DNA of 29,508 nucleotides from a virus, in the IMG/VR virus record IMGVR_UViG_3300044695_001583, positions 1 to 29,508 of that record; one strand, given 5' to 3'. Position 1 is the first letter of the stretch. The number at the start of each line of letters is the position of its first letter. Both the position numbers and the translations under genes were made by a program. Positions 1 through 7,688 of the stretch are shown in pieces. Below the pieces are notes generated by a model. It searched no databases. It had not been told where the DNA came from and worked only from the letters and a program-made list of their open reading frames with translations.

Positions 1-76
1 ATATCAAAATGCGGTTGAGAAACAATATGCGCCTAAGAATTTTAGTGATGTTATTAACGCATACGATAATTTATAA
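1..76 (+). CDS. 3' end of the coiled-coil head-region protein (copy of 29382-29457)
   Basis: This is the last 24 codons plus stop of the gene complete at 29071-29457, seen a second time because of the terminal repeat. It is not a separate gene. On the closed circle the gene is followed after 21 bases by the small cysteine protein at 98. Confidence 0.9.
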   Translation, partial: YQNAVEKQYAPKNFSDVINAYDNL

Positions 77-127
77 TAGTTAAATAAGTTTGAAATAATG
101 AAGGCAAGAAGACAGGAAATAAGAAAC
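1..127. repeat. Left copy of 127-bp terminal direct repeat
   Basis: These 127 bases are identical to 29382-29508. An exact repeat of this length at both contig ends is what a de Bruijn assembler leaves when it closes a circle with k = 127. The simplest reading is that this is the same DNA written twice and that the molecule is circular or circularly permuted, 29,381 bp long. A true short terminal repeat cannot be excluded from sequence alone. Confidence 0.95.
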
Positions 128-280
128 AGCCCGCGCGGTGGTAAGCGTGGTTGCTTATGTAAGAACAATACATACGATAGTAAGTGTTGTACGGGCGAAC
201 TACAAAACCAAGGAATAGGAAGCGATGTAACGCCACCGAACCCCGTACCACCCCCGCCGTTATGGTATCCGAAGCCGTAA
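98..280 (+). CDS. Small cysteine-containing protein of the head gene cluster
   Basis: A 60-residue basic protein with an N-terminal Arg/Lys/Gly-rich stretch (RGGKRGCLC), four cysteines arranged as CxC and CC within residues 19-31, and a proline-rich C-terminus (PPNPVPPPPLWYPKP). The four cysteines could bind a metal or form a small knuckle. That is inference. Similar short proteins with GCLC...KCC...GIG patterns recur, to my knowledge, in Bacteroidota phages and prophages, with no known role. It lies between two related coiled-coil genes in the protease-scaffold-capsid block, so a virion or head-assembly role is plausible. The ATG at 98 follows an A-rich stretch. Its first 30 bases are repeated at 29479-29508. 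Confidence 0.65.
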   Translation: MKARRQEIRNSPRGGKRGCLCKNNTYDSKCCTGELQNQGIGSDVTPPNPVPPPPLWYPKP

Positions 281-319
281 CAAAATGCAACAAAACTTTT
301 AAACTTTAATTAATATAAT

Positions 320-700
320 ATGAAAAACATTTTAGACAAAATAAACCGAGTGGACGAAATCCAAGCCAACAAAGTTGAGTTAGGTACGCACGAAGTTGAG
401 TTAAGTATTGTTACTGATTTTGAAAAAGCATATAACGAAGCGTTAGATTTACAAGCTAAAGCAGAAACTAACATAGTTAACTATAATGAATTAGCAAAAT
501 CAATTCAAACCGCATTAAACCAAGCGGGACAAAAGTTTTTAAGAGCAAATGCAATTTACCAAGAAATAGAAAAAATGTCAAAAGAATTAGGAGTTGAACC
601 TTCTAATATATTGAAAAACAAAAAAGAAACTATTTCAGTAGCTATAAAAGAAATAGACGGATATAATAAAAAATTAACGTCTAATAAAGTAAATATCTAA
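320..700 (+). CDS. Coiled-coil head-region protein, paralogue of 29071-29457
   Basis: A 126-residue, highly helical, Lys/Glu/Asn-rich protein without membrane segments. It is clearly related to the product of 29071-29457. Both start with an NILxKI pattern, carry an LGxHExELS motif near residues 21-31, continue with an AYN pattern, and have an E/DLG pattern in the last third. The pair is probably an old duplication separated only by the small Cys protein. It lies between the protease and scaffold genes, so it may be a minor head, scaffold-associated or prohead-core protein. No enzymatic motif is visible. The start ATG at 320 follows an AT-rich leader typical of Bacteroidota genes. Confidence 0.7.
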   Translation: MKNILDKINRVDEIQANKVELGTHEVELSIVTDFEKAYNEALDLQAKAETNIVNYNELAKSIQTALNQAGQKFLRANAIYQEIEKMSKELGVEPSNILKNKKETISVAIKEIDGYNKKLTSNKVNI

Positions 701-711
701 ATAAAAACAAA

Positions 712-1308
712 ATGAAAAATAGCACACTACTAGAAAAAATCAAATCTTTGCTTACAAGCGAAGTAAAGTTAGAACAAATGTTAATGGGTGACGGAGTTAC
801 CACAATCGAAGCAGAAACGTTTGAAGCAGGAAACGAAGTTTTTGTCGTAACTGAAGACGAACAAAAAATAGCCGTTCCCGTTGGAGAATACGAATTAGAA
901 GACGGACGTATTTTAGTTATCGTTGAAGAAGGGATTATTTCCGAGGTTAAAGAAAAGGTAGAAGAAGTAGAAGAAGAAGTTGCACCAACTGAAGAACCAA
1001 CCGAGGCAGCGCCCGAAGAAGAAATGAGCGCACCCGTTGCTACTCCTAAAAAAACAATCGAATCCATAGTTAAAGAATCATTCTTTGCTGAAATGGAAAA
1101 ACTACAAAAAGAAAACGACGAATTAAAATCGGAACTGGCTAAACTTTCCAAAGTTAACGCGTTCGCAAATGAAGCGACCGAACTTAGCGAAACACCTACC
1201 CCAATTTCATTTAATCCCGAGAATGAAGCTAAAACCGAACATATTAAAATCGGTTCAAAAGCACCACGCGGAATTATGGATTCCGTACTAAACAAAATGT
1301 ATAAATAA
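712..1308 (+). CDS. Probable capsid scaffold protein
   Basis: A 198-residue acidic protein. A compact N-terminal part (about residues 1-85, with a VGEYELEDG pattern) resembles the N-terminal region of proteins next to capsid genes in Bacteroidota phages. It is followed by a Glu/Pro/Ala-rich linker (about 85-120), a coiled coil (about 120-150, EMEKLQKENDELKSELAKL), and a short basic C-terminus. An acidic, helical protein just upstream of the major capsid gene and downstream of a protease fits a scaffold that binds capsid subunits through its basic tail. That role is inferred from position and composition. The gene is 15 bases upstream of the capsid gene. The 204-residue reverse-strand reading frame opposite it is a shadow. 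Confidence 0.7.
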   Translation: MKNSTLLEKIKSLLTSEVKLEQMLMGDGVTTIEAETFEAGNEVFVVTEDEQKIAVPVGEYELEDGRILVIVEEGIISEVKEKVEEVEEEVAPTEEPTEAAPEEEMSAPVATPKKTIESIVKESFFAEMEKLQKENDELKSELAKLSKVNAFANEATELSETPTPISFNPENEAKTEHIKIGSKAPRGIMDSVLNKMYK

Positions 1309-1323
1309 TTAAATTAAAAAAAA

Positions 1324-2256
1324 ATGCCAAATCCAACTATTTCAACGTCTTACGCAGGTCAATGGGCAGGTAAGTACGTTTCAGCCGCTTTATTAAGCGC
1401 ACCAACTATCGAGGGCGGCGGGGTTACCGTTATGCCTAACGTAAAATACAAAGCAGTTATCCAACGATTGGAAACAACTGATTTCCTTAAGGACGCAAGT
1501 TGCGATTTTCAACCTATTGGAACGGTTGATTTAACCGAGCGCGTATTGCAAGTAAAAGACCTTCAAGTAAATATGACTTTTTGTAAATCAGAATTTCATT
1601 CAACTTGGCAATCTATCGAAATGGGTTATTCTTCTTTTGACACTTTGCCTAAATCGTTTTCAGATTACTTAATCGCTTATGCCGCTGAAAAAGTTGCAGC
1701 CGCTAACGAGATTAACGTATGGCAAGGTAATGGCGGTCTTTCAGGTCAATTCGACGGGCTTTATTCAACTGCTTTGGTAGATGTTAATTTACCACCCGCG
1801 CAATTAGTTGCTTCAACTGCTATTAACGCAAGTAACGTTATTGCTCAAATGCAATTAGTATACGATGCTATTCCTGCAACACTTTACGGAAAAGCGGACT
1901 TAAAAATTTACGTATCTCAAAACGTTGCTAAGGCTTACGTTGCTGCTTTGGGTGGTTTCGCGGTTGCGGCTACTTCGAATTCAGGGGTTAACGCTCAGGG
2001 TACAATGTGGTATAACAACGGCGCGTTAACTTTTAACGGGTTGCCTATCTTTATGGCTAACGGACTTCCTACGGATTCAATGATGGCTACAACTACTTCT
2101 AACTTATACTTCGGTTGTTCTTTATTGAGCGATACGCAAGAAGTTAGAGTAATTGACACTTCGGCTACTTTAGGCGATGACAACGTAAGAGTTGTTATGC
2201 GAATGGCAGCGGGTGCGCAATACGGAGTTATCGAAGATATCGTAATTTACGGATAA
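1324..2256 (+). CDS. Major capsid protein
   Basis: A 310-residue protein of HK97-like size, forming the icosahedral shell. It starts PNPTISTSYAGQWAGKYV and is rich in Ala, Gly, Thr and Val. It contains the DLTERVLQVKDLQVN and FCKSEFHSTW segments that I associate with capsid proteins of Bacteroidota siphoviruses, and ends in a beta-rich VRVVMRMAAGAQYGV segment. Support comes from position (after protease and scaffold), composition and the strong terminator directly downstream (2279), which would give an abundant, separately ended transcript. The ATG at 1324 follows an A-rich run. No separate processed N-terminal delta domain is obvious, consistent with an independent scaffold gene. Confidence 0.85.
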   Translation: MPNPTISTSYAGQWAGKYVSAALLSAPTIEGGGVTVMPNVKYKAVIQRLETTDFLKDASCDFQPIGTVDLTERVLQVKDLQVNMTFCKSEFHSTWQSIEMGYSSFDTLPKSFSDYLIAYAAEKVAAANEINVWQGNGGLSGQFDGLYSTALVDVNLPPAQLVASTAINASNVIAQMQLVYDAIPATLYGKADLKIYVSQNVAKAYVAALGGFAVAATSNSGVNAQGTMWYNNGALTFNGLPIFMANGLPTDSMMATTTSNLYFGCSLLSDTQEVRVIDTSATLGDDNVRVVMRMAAGAQYGVIEDIVIYG

Positions 2257-2278
2257 TCCACATAACCAAAATATAACG

Positions 2279-2310
2279 GGGTGGTGGATAAAACTGCCAC
2301 CCTTTTTTTT
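2279..2310 (+). terminator. Rho-independent terminator after the capsid gene
   Basis: GGGTGG (2279-2284) pairs with CCACCC (2297-2302), with further G-T pairs possible inside the loop, followed by eight T (2303-2310). It lies in the 76-base gap between the capsid gene and the next gene and probably ends part of the transcripts there. Confidence 0.88.
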
Positions 2311-2332
2311 AACATTTAAAAACTAAAATAAA

Positions 2333-2893
2333 ATGAGTTGCGATATATTACACGGACGCGAGGAGCAATGTAAAGACGCGGTAGGTGGATTAAGAAACAT
2401 TTACGTACTTAATTACGGGCTTTACGACGAAACCGACATTACTTATTCTGCTACGGCAGGATTAACCGACCTAATCACGGGTATTTCTTTACCCGCTTTG
2501 TCTTCTATTTACAAATTTGAATTAAAAGGTACAAACTCCTTCGAAACGACTATTACAAGTTCGCGTGAAAACGGAACTACGTTCTTCGAACAAGTATTAT
2601 CTATTCAGTTAAAGAAACAAGACGCGATTACTCACAAAGAAATTAAATTGTTATCTTACGGACGTCCTAACATTATCGTTGAGACAAACGCGGGGCAATA
2701 CTTTATCGCTGGATTACTTCGCGGAATGGACGTAACTGCGGGAACTATTTCTAACGGAACGGCGTTAGGAGATATGAACGGGTACTCTTTGACCTTTACA
2801 GGGCAAGAGGTTACGCCTGCTAACTTCCTAGATGCTGCAACCGAAGCGCAATTAGTTACTTTGCTTAACTCTCCATCGGTAGTTAATTCTTAA
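2333..2893 (+). CDS. Probable major tail (tube) protein
   Basis: A 186-residue, beta-rich protein. Recognisable features are SSRENGTTFFEQVLSIQL (about residues 77-94), THKEIKLLSYGRPNIIV and a C-terminal YSLTFTGQEVTPANFLD segment. These match a widespread Bacteroidota phage structural family usually found beside the capsid gene. The beta-rich build and small size fit a tail-tube subunit. Terminators on both sides (2279 and 2916) suggest it is expressed at its own high level, as expected for a tube protein. The position next to the capsid and before the portal is unusual, because the other tail genes are at 20617-28466. It could also be a head decoration protein. Confidence 0.6.
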   Translation: MSCDILHGREEQCKDAVGGLRNIYVLNYGLYDETDITYSATAGLTDLITGISLPALSSIYKFELKGTNSFETTITSSRENGTTFFEQVLSIQLKKQDAITHKEIKLLSYGRPNIIVETNAGQYFIAGLLRGMDVTAGTISNGTALGDMNGYSLTFTGQEVTPANFLDAATEAQLVTLLNSPSVVNS

Positions 2894-2915
2894 AACGTTG
2901 TTTCATAACGTTAAG

Positions 2916-2937
2916 GGGGTGGCGACACCCCTTTTTT
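2916..2937 (+). terminator. Rho-independent terminator after the tail-tube-like gene
   Basis: A perfect 6-bp stem GGGGTG (2916-2921) / CACCCC (2926-2931) with a GCGA tetraloop of the stable GNRA type, then six T (2932-2937). Confidence 0.92.
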
Positions 2938-2972
2938 ATTGCACAAAAAAACGGATTACTAGTTATATTAAT

Positions 2973-3305
2973 ATGATAGTAGTTCAAGAACAATTAACAA
3001 GCCAAACCTTTAACTTTATTCCGCGCTACGGAACGCCAGTTACGTTGGAGTTAACAGGCGAAAACACGAACGTAACCCAAGTAGTTGCGGGTACGTTTAC
3101 GGCAGGGGCTTACGTTTACGACTTTAGCGGAATTTTACCTACGGAAGAAAACCAATTTTATTGGGCGGTAATTAAAGACGGAGTAGGAAACCTACTATTA
3201 AAAGAGCGTATGTTTTGCACGAACCAACCGATAGACACTTTTTCGGTTAACGACGGGCAATTTATAAGCAATACCACAACTAACGACTTTATAATGTATG
3301 AATAA
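2973..3305 (+). CDS. Small beta-rich structural protein (head/tail region)
   Basis: A 110-residue protein, beginning MIVVQEQLTSQTFNFIPR, rich in Thr/Val/Phe and probably a beta sandwich. It contains a YDFSGILPTEENQFYWAVI pattern and no catalytic motif. The reading frame is open back to a TTG at 2898, but that would run through the terminator at 2916. The ATG at 2973 with its A/T-rich leader (TTATATTAAT) is the sensible start. It ends 8 bases inside the portal gene, so the two are translationally coupled. It could be a minor virion, neck or fibre-attachment protein. The function is not recognised. Confidence 0.65.
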   Translation: MIVVQEQLTSQTFNFIPRYGTPVTLELTGENTNVTQVVAGTFTAGAYVYDFSGILPTEENQFYWAVIKDGVGNLLLKERMFCTNQPIDTFSVNDGQFISNTTTNDFIMYE

Positions 3306-5097
3306 CGTTCACGTTTTACAATTAGCGGAATACCAACAACCCGTATTGCAGGAAAACTCTCGCGATGCGTGGGTAGGTTGGGGAGAAAATAACGATTACT
3401 TCGATTACCTTATAAGTAGGTACACGAATTCAACCACGAACGGGGCTATTATAAACAACGTAAGCCGTTTAATATACGGCAAAGGTCTTAGCGCCTTAGA
3501 TGCTTCCCGTAAGCCTAACGAGTACGCTCAAATGATGACCTTATTTAGTAAGGATTGCGTACGTAGAATGGTATTCGATAGGAAGTTATTCGGGCAATTT
3601 GCTATTCAGGTACACTACAACGACAAGCACGATAAAATATTAAAGGCTTACCATATACCAGTAAATTTATTACGTGCGGAAAAATGCAACGACAAAGGCG
3701 AAATAACAGGTTATTATTATTCGGATAATTGGGAAGACGTTCGCAAGTTTCCACCTACGCGGTTTAACGCGTTTGGATTCTCCAAAGACAAAGTAGAAAT
3801 AATGTTCGGTAAACCTTACGGGGTTGGAATGAAGTATTACGCTTTTCCCGATTATCAGGGGTCGTTACCCTACGCAGTTTTGGAAGAAGAAGTAAGCGAC
3901 TATTTAATTAACGAGGTACAAAACGGATTTAGCGGAACTAAGGTTGTTAACTTTAACAACGGAGTACCTTCGGAAGAACAACAGGATTTAATTAGCCAAA
4001 AGGTATTAAACAAGTTAACGGGTTCTAAAGGGCAAAAAGTTATCGTTGCTTTTAACTTAAACGCGGAATCTAAAACCACGGTAGAAGATATTCCATTAAA
4101 CGATGCGCCCGACCATTACACGTATTTAAGCGAGGAATGTTTACGCAAAATAATGTTAGGGCACAACGTTACTTCTCCTTTGTTGTTTGGTATTGCTTCT
4201 TCCAACGGATTCAGCTCAAACGCGGACGAACTACAAAACTCGTTTGTATTGTTTAACAATATGGTTATTAAGCCTTTTCAAGATGAAATCTTAGAAGCCT
4301 TTGATAATATATTAGCGTTTAACGGAATAGCCTTAAAACTATTCTTTAGAACCTTAAAGCCGCTTGAATTTACCGACTTAGAAAACGTAACAACTCAAGA
4401 ACAAGTAACGGAAGAAACGGGAGCGGATGCAACCGAACTTAAAGCACAAAGCACCGAAGAACAAATAGCCTTAGCATTACAGGAATTCGGAGAACAACCG
4501 CAGGAAAACTGGCTATTAATAGACGAAGCGCCAGTAGATTACGACACGGACGAAGAAGAAAACAAAACGCTTAAAGGCGAAAAAAGTTTATTTAGTCGTT
4601 TAGTTGAATTGGTTAATACGGGGGTTGCTTTTCCTAACGCGAAGTCCGAGCAAGACGAAATTGTAGAAGGCGTTAAATTTATTACCCGTTATGTTTACGA
4701 AGGCGAAGACGGAGGGAAAAGCGGTAAGATGCGCCCGTTTTGTAAGGTAATGAAAAGCGCGAAAAAGATTTACCGAAAAGAAGACATTATAAGAATGGGT
4801 AAAAGCGTAGTTAACGGATTCTATGTAAACGCGGAAGGCGAAGAAATAGGCTTTGGGCCACGTGGTAAACTTACTTACGATATTTGGTTATATAAAGGCG
4901 GGCCAAATTGTCACCACCGATGGAATAAACAGGTTTACGCGCAGTTTGATAGTCGTTTTGGAATAGACGTTAATAGCCCGAACGCTAAACAAATAGCCGT
5001 TAAAAAAGCGGAAAAATTGGGATACGAAATAAAAAATAACGCATTGGTTTCGACACGTCCGATAGATATGCCGAACCGAGGATTTTTACCTAAATAA
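3298..5097 (+). CDS. Portal protein with fused C-terminal MuF-like Cys/His domain
   Basis: A 599-residue protein. Residues 1 to about 360 form the portal, the dodecameric ring at the capsid vertex through which DNA enters. Visible marks are WGENNDYFDYLI (28-39), SRLIYGKGLSALD (56-68) and the late portal signature VTSPLLFGIASSNGFSSNADEL (291-312) followed by VIKPFQDEI. Residues about 360-425 are an acidic linker. Residues about 455-555 form a separate domain with RPFCKVM (479-485), KIYRKEDI and GGPNCHHRW (534-542). This resembles the C-terminal part of MuF-type minor head proteins as found in Bacteroidota prophages, and may bind metal through Cys481, Cys538, His539 and His540. Typical portals are 400-500 residues. 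No separate MuF gene was seen, so the fusion may supply both roles. Confidence 0.85.
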   Translation: MNNVHVLQLAEYQQPVLQENSRDAWVGWGENNDYFDYLISRYTNSTTNGAIINNVSRLIYGKGLSALDASRKPNEYAQMMTLFSKDCVRRMVFDRKLFGQFAIQVHYNDKHDKILKAYHIPVNLLRAEKCNDKGEITGYYYSDNWEDVRKFPPTRFNAFGFSKDKVEIMFGKPYGVGMKYYAFPDYQGSLPYAVLEEEVSDYLINEVQNGFSGTKVVNFNNGVPSEEQQDLISQKVLNKLTGSKGQKVIVAFNLNAESKTTVEDIPLNDAPDHYTYLSEECLRKIMLGHNVTSPLLFGIASSNGFSSNADELQNSFVLFNNMVIKPFQDEILEAFDNILAFNGIALKLFFRTLKPLEFTDLENVTTQEQVTEETGADATELKAQSTEEQIALALQEFGEQPQENWLLIDEAPVDYDTDEEENKTLKGEKSLFSRLVELVNTGVAFPNAKSEQDEIVEGVKFITRYVYEGEDGGKSGKMRPFCKVMKSAKKIYRKEDIIRMGKSVVNGFYVNAEGEEIGFGPRGKLTYDIWLYKGGPNCHHRWNKQVYAQFDSRFGIDVNSPNAKQIAVKKAEKLGYEIKNNALVSTRPIDMPNRGFLPK

Positions 5098-5098
5098 A

Positions 5099-5599
5099 AT
5101 GGCAGAAGCATTACTAATAACAAGAGACGATTTAGTTCGATTTACCGCGCTAAACGGAAACATAGACACCGATACTTTTATTCAATGGATTAAAGTTGCG
5201 CAGGATATCCATATACAGCAATACACGGGTACGCAACTACTCGAGAAAATCAAAGCGGATATAGTTGCTTCAACTTTAGCAAACCCTTATTTAGATTTAG
5301 TTGAAACCTATTTAAAGCCTATGTTAATACATTGGGCTATGGTTGAATACTTACCTTTTATGGCTTACACTTTAGCGAACAAAGGAATTTTTAAACATAG
5401 TTCTGAGAACGCGCAAAACGTAGAAAAAAACGAGGTTGATTTTTTGGTAGACAAACAAAAATATTTAGCGCAAAACTACACCGAGCGGTTTATTCAATAT
5501 ATGTCTTTTTCGGGTAACACGTTTCCTGAATACTATTTAAACACGAACTCGGATATTTACCCGAACTCGGATTCAAATTATAGCGGATGGGTAATATAA
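5099..5599 (+). CDS. Head-tail connector (head completion) protein
   Basis: A 166-residue mostly helical protein starting MAEALLITRDDLVRFTALNGNID. The segment with FIQWIKVAQDIHIQQYTGTQLLEKI (about 28-52) and LKPMLIHWAMVEYLPFMAYTLANKGIF resembles adaptor proteins of the gp6/gp15 type in Bacteroidota phages. These bind the portal ring and close the head after packaging. It starts one base after the portal stop. The C-terminus is Asn/Ser/Tyr-rich and probably flexible. The assignment comes from position, helical build and family resemblance, not from a catalytic motif. Confidence 0.65.
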   Translation: MAEALLITRDDLVRFTALNGNIDTDTFIQWIKVAQDIHIQQYTGTQLLEKIKADIVASTLANPYLDLVETYLKPMLIHWAMVEYLPFMAYTLANKGIFKHSSENAQNVEKNEVDFLVDKQKYLAQNYTERFIQYMSFSGNTFPEYYLNTNSDIYPNSDSNYSGWVI

Positions 5600-5685
5600 A
5601 GAAGGAATACACGCCTAAAAAAAGCAACGTTATTAAGTTGCAGAAACTAATTAAAAAGCTAAACAATGGCAATAAAGATAAGTGA
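5587..5685 (+). CDS. Very small basic protein, overlaps both neighbours
   Basis: A 32-residue open frame with ATG at 5587, starting MGNIKKEYTPKKSNVIKLQ, that bridges the 66-base gap between the connector and the fibre-like gene. It overlaps them by 13 and 20 bases. Eleven of 32 residues are Lys and there are no acidic stretches, so DNA, RNA or capsid binding is conceivable. It fills exactly the space otherwise left untranslated in a tightly packed genome. No function is recognised and it could be spurious. Confidence 0.5.
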   Translation: MGNIKKEYTPKKSNVIKLQKLIKKLNNGNKDK

Positions 5686-6280
5686 GTTAACTCCAAAAGC
5701 GGATATATTAAGTGCAACCGATTTATTTGAAATTTCGGAAGACACGCCAGACGGATATTTAAGTAAAAGCATAACGGGACAAGAAATTTTAGATGCTATT
5801 CCTATTCCAACGTTAAACCCCGAAATGATTGGTAGCGTTGTCGGTTCGGGAATAATGGGTATAACTAATCAAATAAGCGCGTCCGTTTTAATTCCTTCGG
5901 GAACGATTTCAACAAACAAAACAATTTATATAAAAGCATTTATTGAGCGAAGTATTATTACAGGCGCGGGTGCTTCGAATTTTCGTTTTTATGTAAATAC
6001 TTCAAATAGTTTAACAGGCGCAACGTTACTTGGTTCGGGTGGTTCAATGGCATCGTCAACAAAAATTCAAAGATTTGAACGAAACATTTTCTTTGACGGA
6101 ACGAATCTAAATTTATTCTTAACAAGTACAAGCGCGACAACCGATTACAGCGTAAGCGGAATAAGTTTAATAGGGTTCAACCCTGCCGTAGATAATTACC
6201 TAATTTTTGCCGTTCAACACACAACATCTTTGACTGACGTTGCAGCGTGGAAAAAAACAAACATACAATTATATGATTAA
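5666..6280 (+). CDS. Putative tail fibre / receptor-binding protein
   Basis: A 204-residue protein. The N-terminus has the MAIKISELTPKADIL...TDLFEISE pattern, which I associate with virion-attachment ends of Bacteroidota phage fibres and appendages. The rest is a Ser/Thr/Gly-rich beta region (about 60-204) with short repeats of the TSNSLTGATLLGSGG and TSTSATTDYSVSG type, suggesting a beta-structured knob. It lies just before the lysis cassette, a common place for host-recognition genes. The protein is short for a fibre and may act as a tip attached to another fibre. No lyase or hydrolase motif is visible. The function is inferred from architecture and position. Confidence 0.5.
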   Translation: MAIKISELTPKADILSATDLFEISEDTPDGYLSKSITGQEILDAIPIPTLNPEMIGSVVGSGIMGITNQISASVLIPSGTISTNKTIYIKAFIERSIITGAGASNFRFYVNTSNSLTGATLLGSGGSMASSTKIQRFERNIFFDGTNLNLFLTSTSATTDYSVSGISLIGFNPAVDNYLIFAVQHTTSLTDVAAWKKTNIQLYD

Positions 6281-6473
6281 TTTAACCACCATTTCGAACG
6301 GGTTCGTAATGCGCGAACTCGAATACCTATTGGAAGGCGAAGCGGAAATTTTAGACGAAACACAGGCGCACGTACCTACCGACCGAGGGGTAATTTTCTG
6401 CGATATCACGATGAGCGTTAACGAAAACACTTACACGAATATAAACGATTTCTTAACGGCTTTATATGCGTAA
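6273..6473 (+). CDS. Small hypothetical protein between fibre and holin
   Basis: A 66-residue acidic protein starting MINLTTISNGFVMRELEYLL. The frame is open to a TTG at 6240, but the ATG at 6273, overlapping the end of the fibre-like gene by 8 bases, is the better start. No membrane segment, signal peptide or catalytic motif is seen. Its end overlaps the next small gene by 8 bases. It may be a fibre chaperone or accessory virion protein, given its place directly behind the fibre gene, but nothing in the sequence proves that. Confidence 0.55.
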   Translation: MINLTTISNGFVMRELEYLLEGEAEILDETQAHVPTDRGVIFCDITMSVNENTYTNINDFLTALYA

Positions 6474-6633
6474 CCATTTACAAGGACTATCTTTACTTTA
6501 TCATTTATTCGCCTACTCCGCAGTAATGCTTACAATTTTTGAAGCGCCTTACAATTTTATTAAATTATTCGCAGTTGCTTACGGAGCTTACGTTACGTTT
6601 CAACTTTTTGACTTTTACCAAAATGAACACTAA
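6466..6633 (+). CDS. Small membrane protein upstream of the holin
   Basis: A 55-residue open frame with ATG at 6466, starting MRNHLQGLSLLYHLFAYSAV. One long or two short hydrophobic segments cover about residues 7-50. It overlaps the previous gene by 8 bases and the holin ATG by 11, which continues the coupled-gene pattern and supports a real gene. Being next to the holin, it could be an antiholin or a lysis-timing membrane peptide. That is inference from location and hydrophobicity only. Confidence 0.6.
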   Translation: MRNHLQGLSLLYHLFAYSAVMLTIFEAPYNFIKLFAVAYGAYVTFQLFDFYQNEH

Positions 6634-7051
6634 AATTACAATTTTCTTCTTTTCGCTTTTTTCTATTTTATCGCCTGTTACGCCGTTAATAATAATAGCT
6701 ATTTTGTTTATATGGCTTGATATGTTTTTTGGTATATGGCGAAGCGTAAAATTAGGGGGTTGGAAGTCTTTTCGTTCCCGAAGGCTAAGTAATACCGTTT
6801 CTAAATCTTTTCTTTATTCGGGTGGTATTTTAGTTGTCTTCTTTTTAGAAAAATACGTTTTAGCGGATATACTAGGTTTATTCGTTTCGGTAGATTTAAT
6901 TTTAACCAAAGCGTTTACGTTTTTTTGTACGTTTATTGAAATTAAAAGTATAAACGAATCTTACGAAGACATCACAGGGAAAAACATTCTCAAAGCGTTT
7001 AAAGATTTTGTAACACGAAGCAAACAAGATTTAGATGAGTTCAAACCTTGA
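6623..7051 (+). CDS. Holin-like membrane protein
   Basis: A 142-residue protein, starting MNTKITIFFFSLFSIL, with about four hydrophobic segments (near 4-40 as two spans, 63-82 and 84-110), basic loops (RSVKLGGWKSFRSRRLS) and a hydrophilic charged C-terminus. This is the build of phage holins that open the inner membrane at a set time. The frame is open back to a TTG at 6539, but the ATG at 6623 removes an unlikely leader and overlaps the previous gene normally. The amidase starts 17 bases before its end. Location directly before an endolysin is the main support. Confidence 0.75.
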   Translation: MNTKITIFFFSLFSILSPVTPLIIIAILFIWLDMFFGIWRSVKLGGWKSFRSRRLSNTVSKSFLYSGGILVVFFLEKYVLADILGLFVSVDLILTKAFTFFCTFIEIKSINESYEDITGKNILKAFKDFVTRSKQDLDEFKP

Positions 7052-7688
7052 CATTGAAAAGATAATTCAAAAGCGTTTATCTAAAGGGCAATTTTTTGAA
7101 GAACCGAGCGACAAAACGCAAATTTATTTACACCACACCGCAGGCAACGGAAACGCGGAGGGGGTTTCTCGTTATTGGAATAGTAATGATTCTCAAATAG
7201 CGACTGCCTTTGTAGTTGGAGAAAACGGAACTATTGTACAATGTTTTTCTAGTAAGCATTGGGCTTGGCACTTAGGAATAGATTCGCAGGATTTTACAAC
7301 GCGTGGACTTCCTTATAAGAACCTAAATAAATTAAGCGTAGGAATTGAAGTTTGTAATTGGGGAATGCTCAAAGAAAAGAACGGAAAATTTTATAACTAC
7401 GTAGGCGGGGAAATAAACCCTTCGTATGTTACCACGTTAGAAACGCCTTACAAAGGGTACAAACACTGGTATAAATACACGGACGCGCAAATAGAAGCAA
7501 CGCGGCAACTTGTCACATATCTTTGCGAAATTTATGACATTCCGAAGGCCTATCGTAAAGAAATTTGGAGTTTAGATAACGAAGCGTTTAAGGGTACAAA
7601 GGGAATCTATACGCATAACTCCGTAAGAAAAGACAAAGCGGATATTTACCCTTGTCCGCGTATGATTAAAATGTTACAAAGTTTATGA
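7035..7688 (+). CDS. Endolysin: N-acetylmuramoyl-L-alanine amidase (amidase_2 type)
   Basis: A 217-residue peptidoglycan amidase that cleaves the bond between N-acetylmuramic acid and L-Ala of the stem peptide. The family pattern is clear: YLHHTAG (31-37) with the first zinc His, SRYWNSNDSQIATAFVV, KHWAWHLG (74-81), SVGIEVCNWG (101-110) and a late THNSVRKDKADIYPCP (193-208) carrying the remaining zinc ligands. No signal peptide and no separate cell-wall-binding domain are seen, so export depends on the holin. It overlaps the holin by 17 bases and the downstream lipoprotein gene by 4 (ATGA). Confidence 0.92.
   Translation: MSSNLDIEKIIQKRLSKGQFFEEPSDKTQIYLHHTAGNGNAEGVSRYWNSNDSQIATAFVVGENGTIVQCFSSKHWAWHLGIDSQDFTTRGLPYKNLNKLSVGIEVCNWGMLKEKNGKFYNYVGGEINPSYVTTLETPYKGYKHWYKYTDAQIEATRQLVTYLCEIYDIPKAYRKEIWSLDNEAFKGTKGIYTHNSVRKDKADIYPCPRMIKMLQSL

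Noticed and set aside
85-92. TAAGTTTG as promoter for the small Cys gene
   Set aside because: The ATG at 98 is too close and no -33 box is present.
681-1295. Reverse-strand frame of 204 residues, Ser-rich
   Set aside because: It mirrors the Glu/Lys-rich scaffold gene. The sequence is low complexity, has no leader, and no other gene is on that strand.
2898-2972. N-terminal extension of the 2973 gene from TTG
   Set aside because: It would run through a strong terminator. An ATG with an A/T-rich leader is at 2973.
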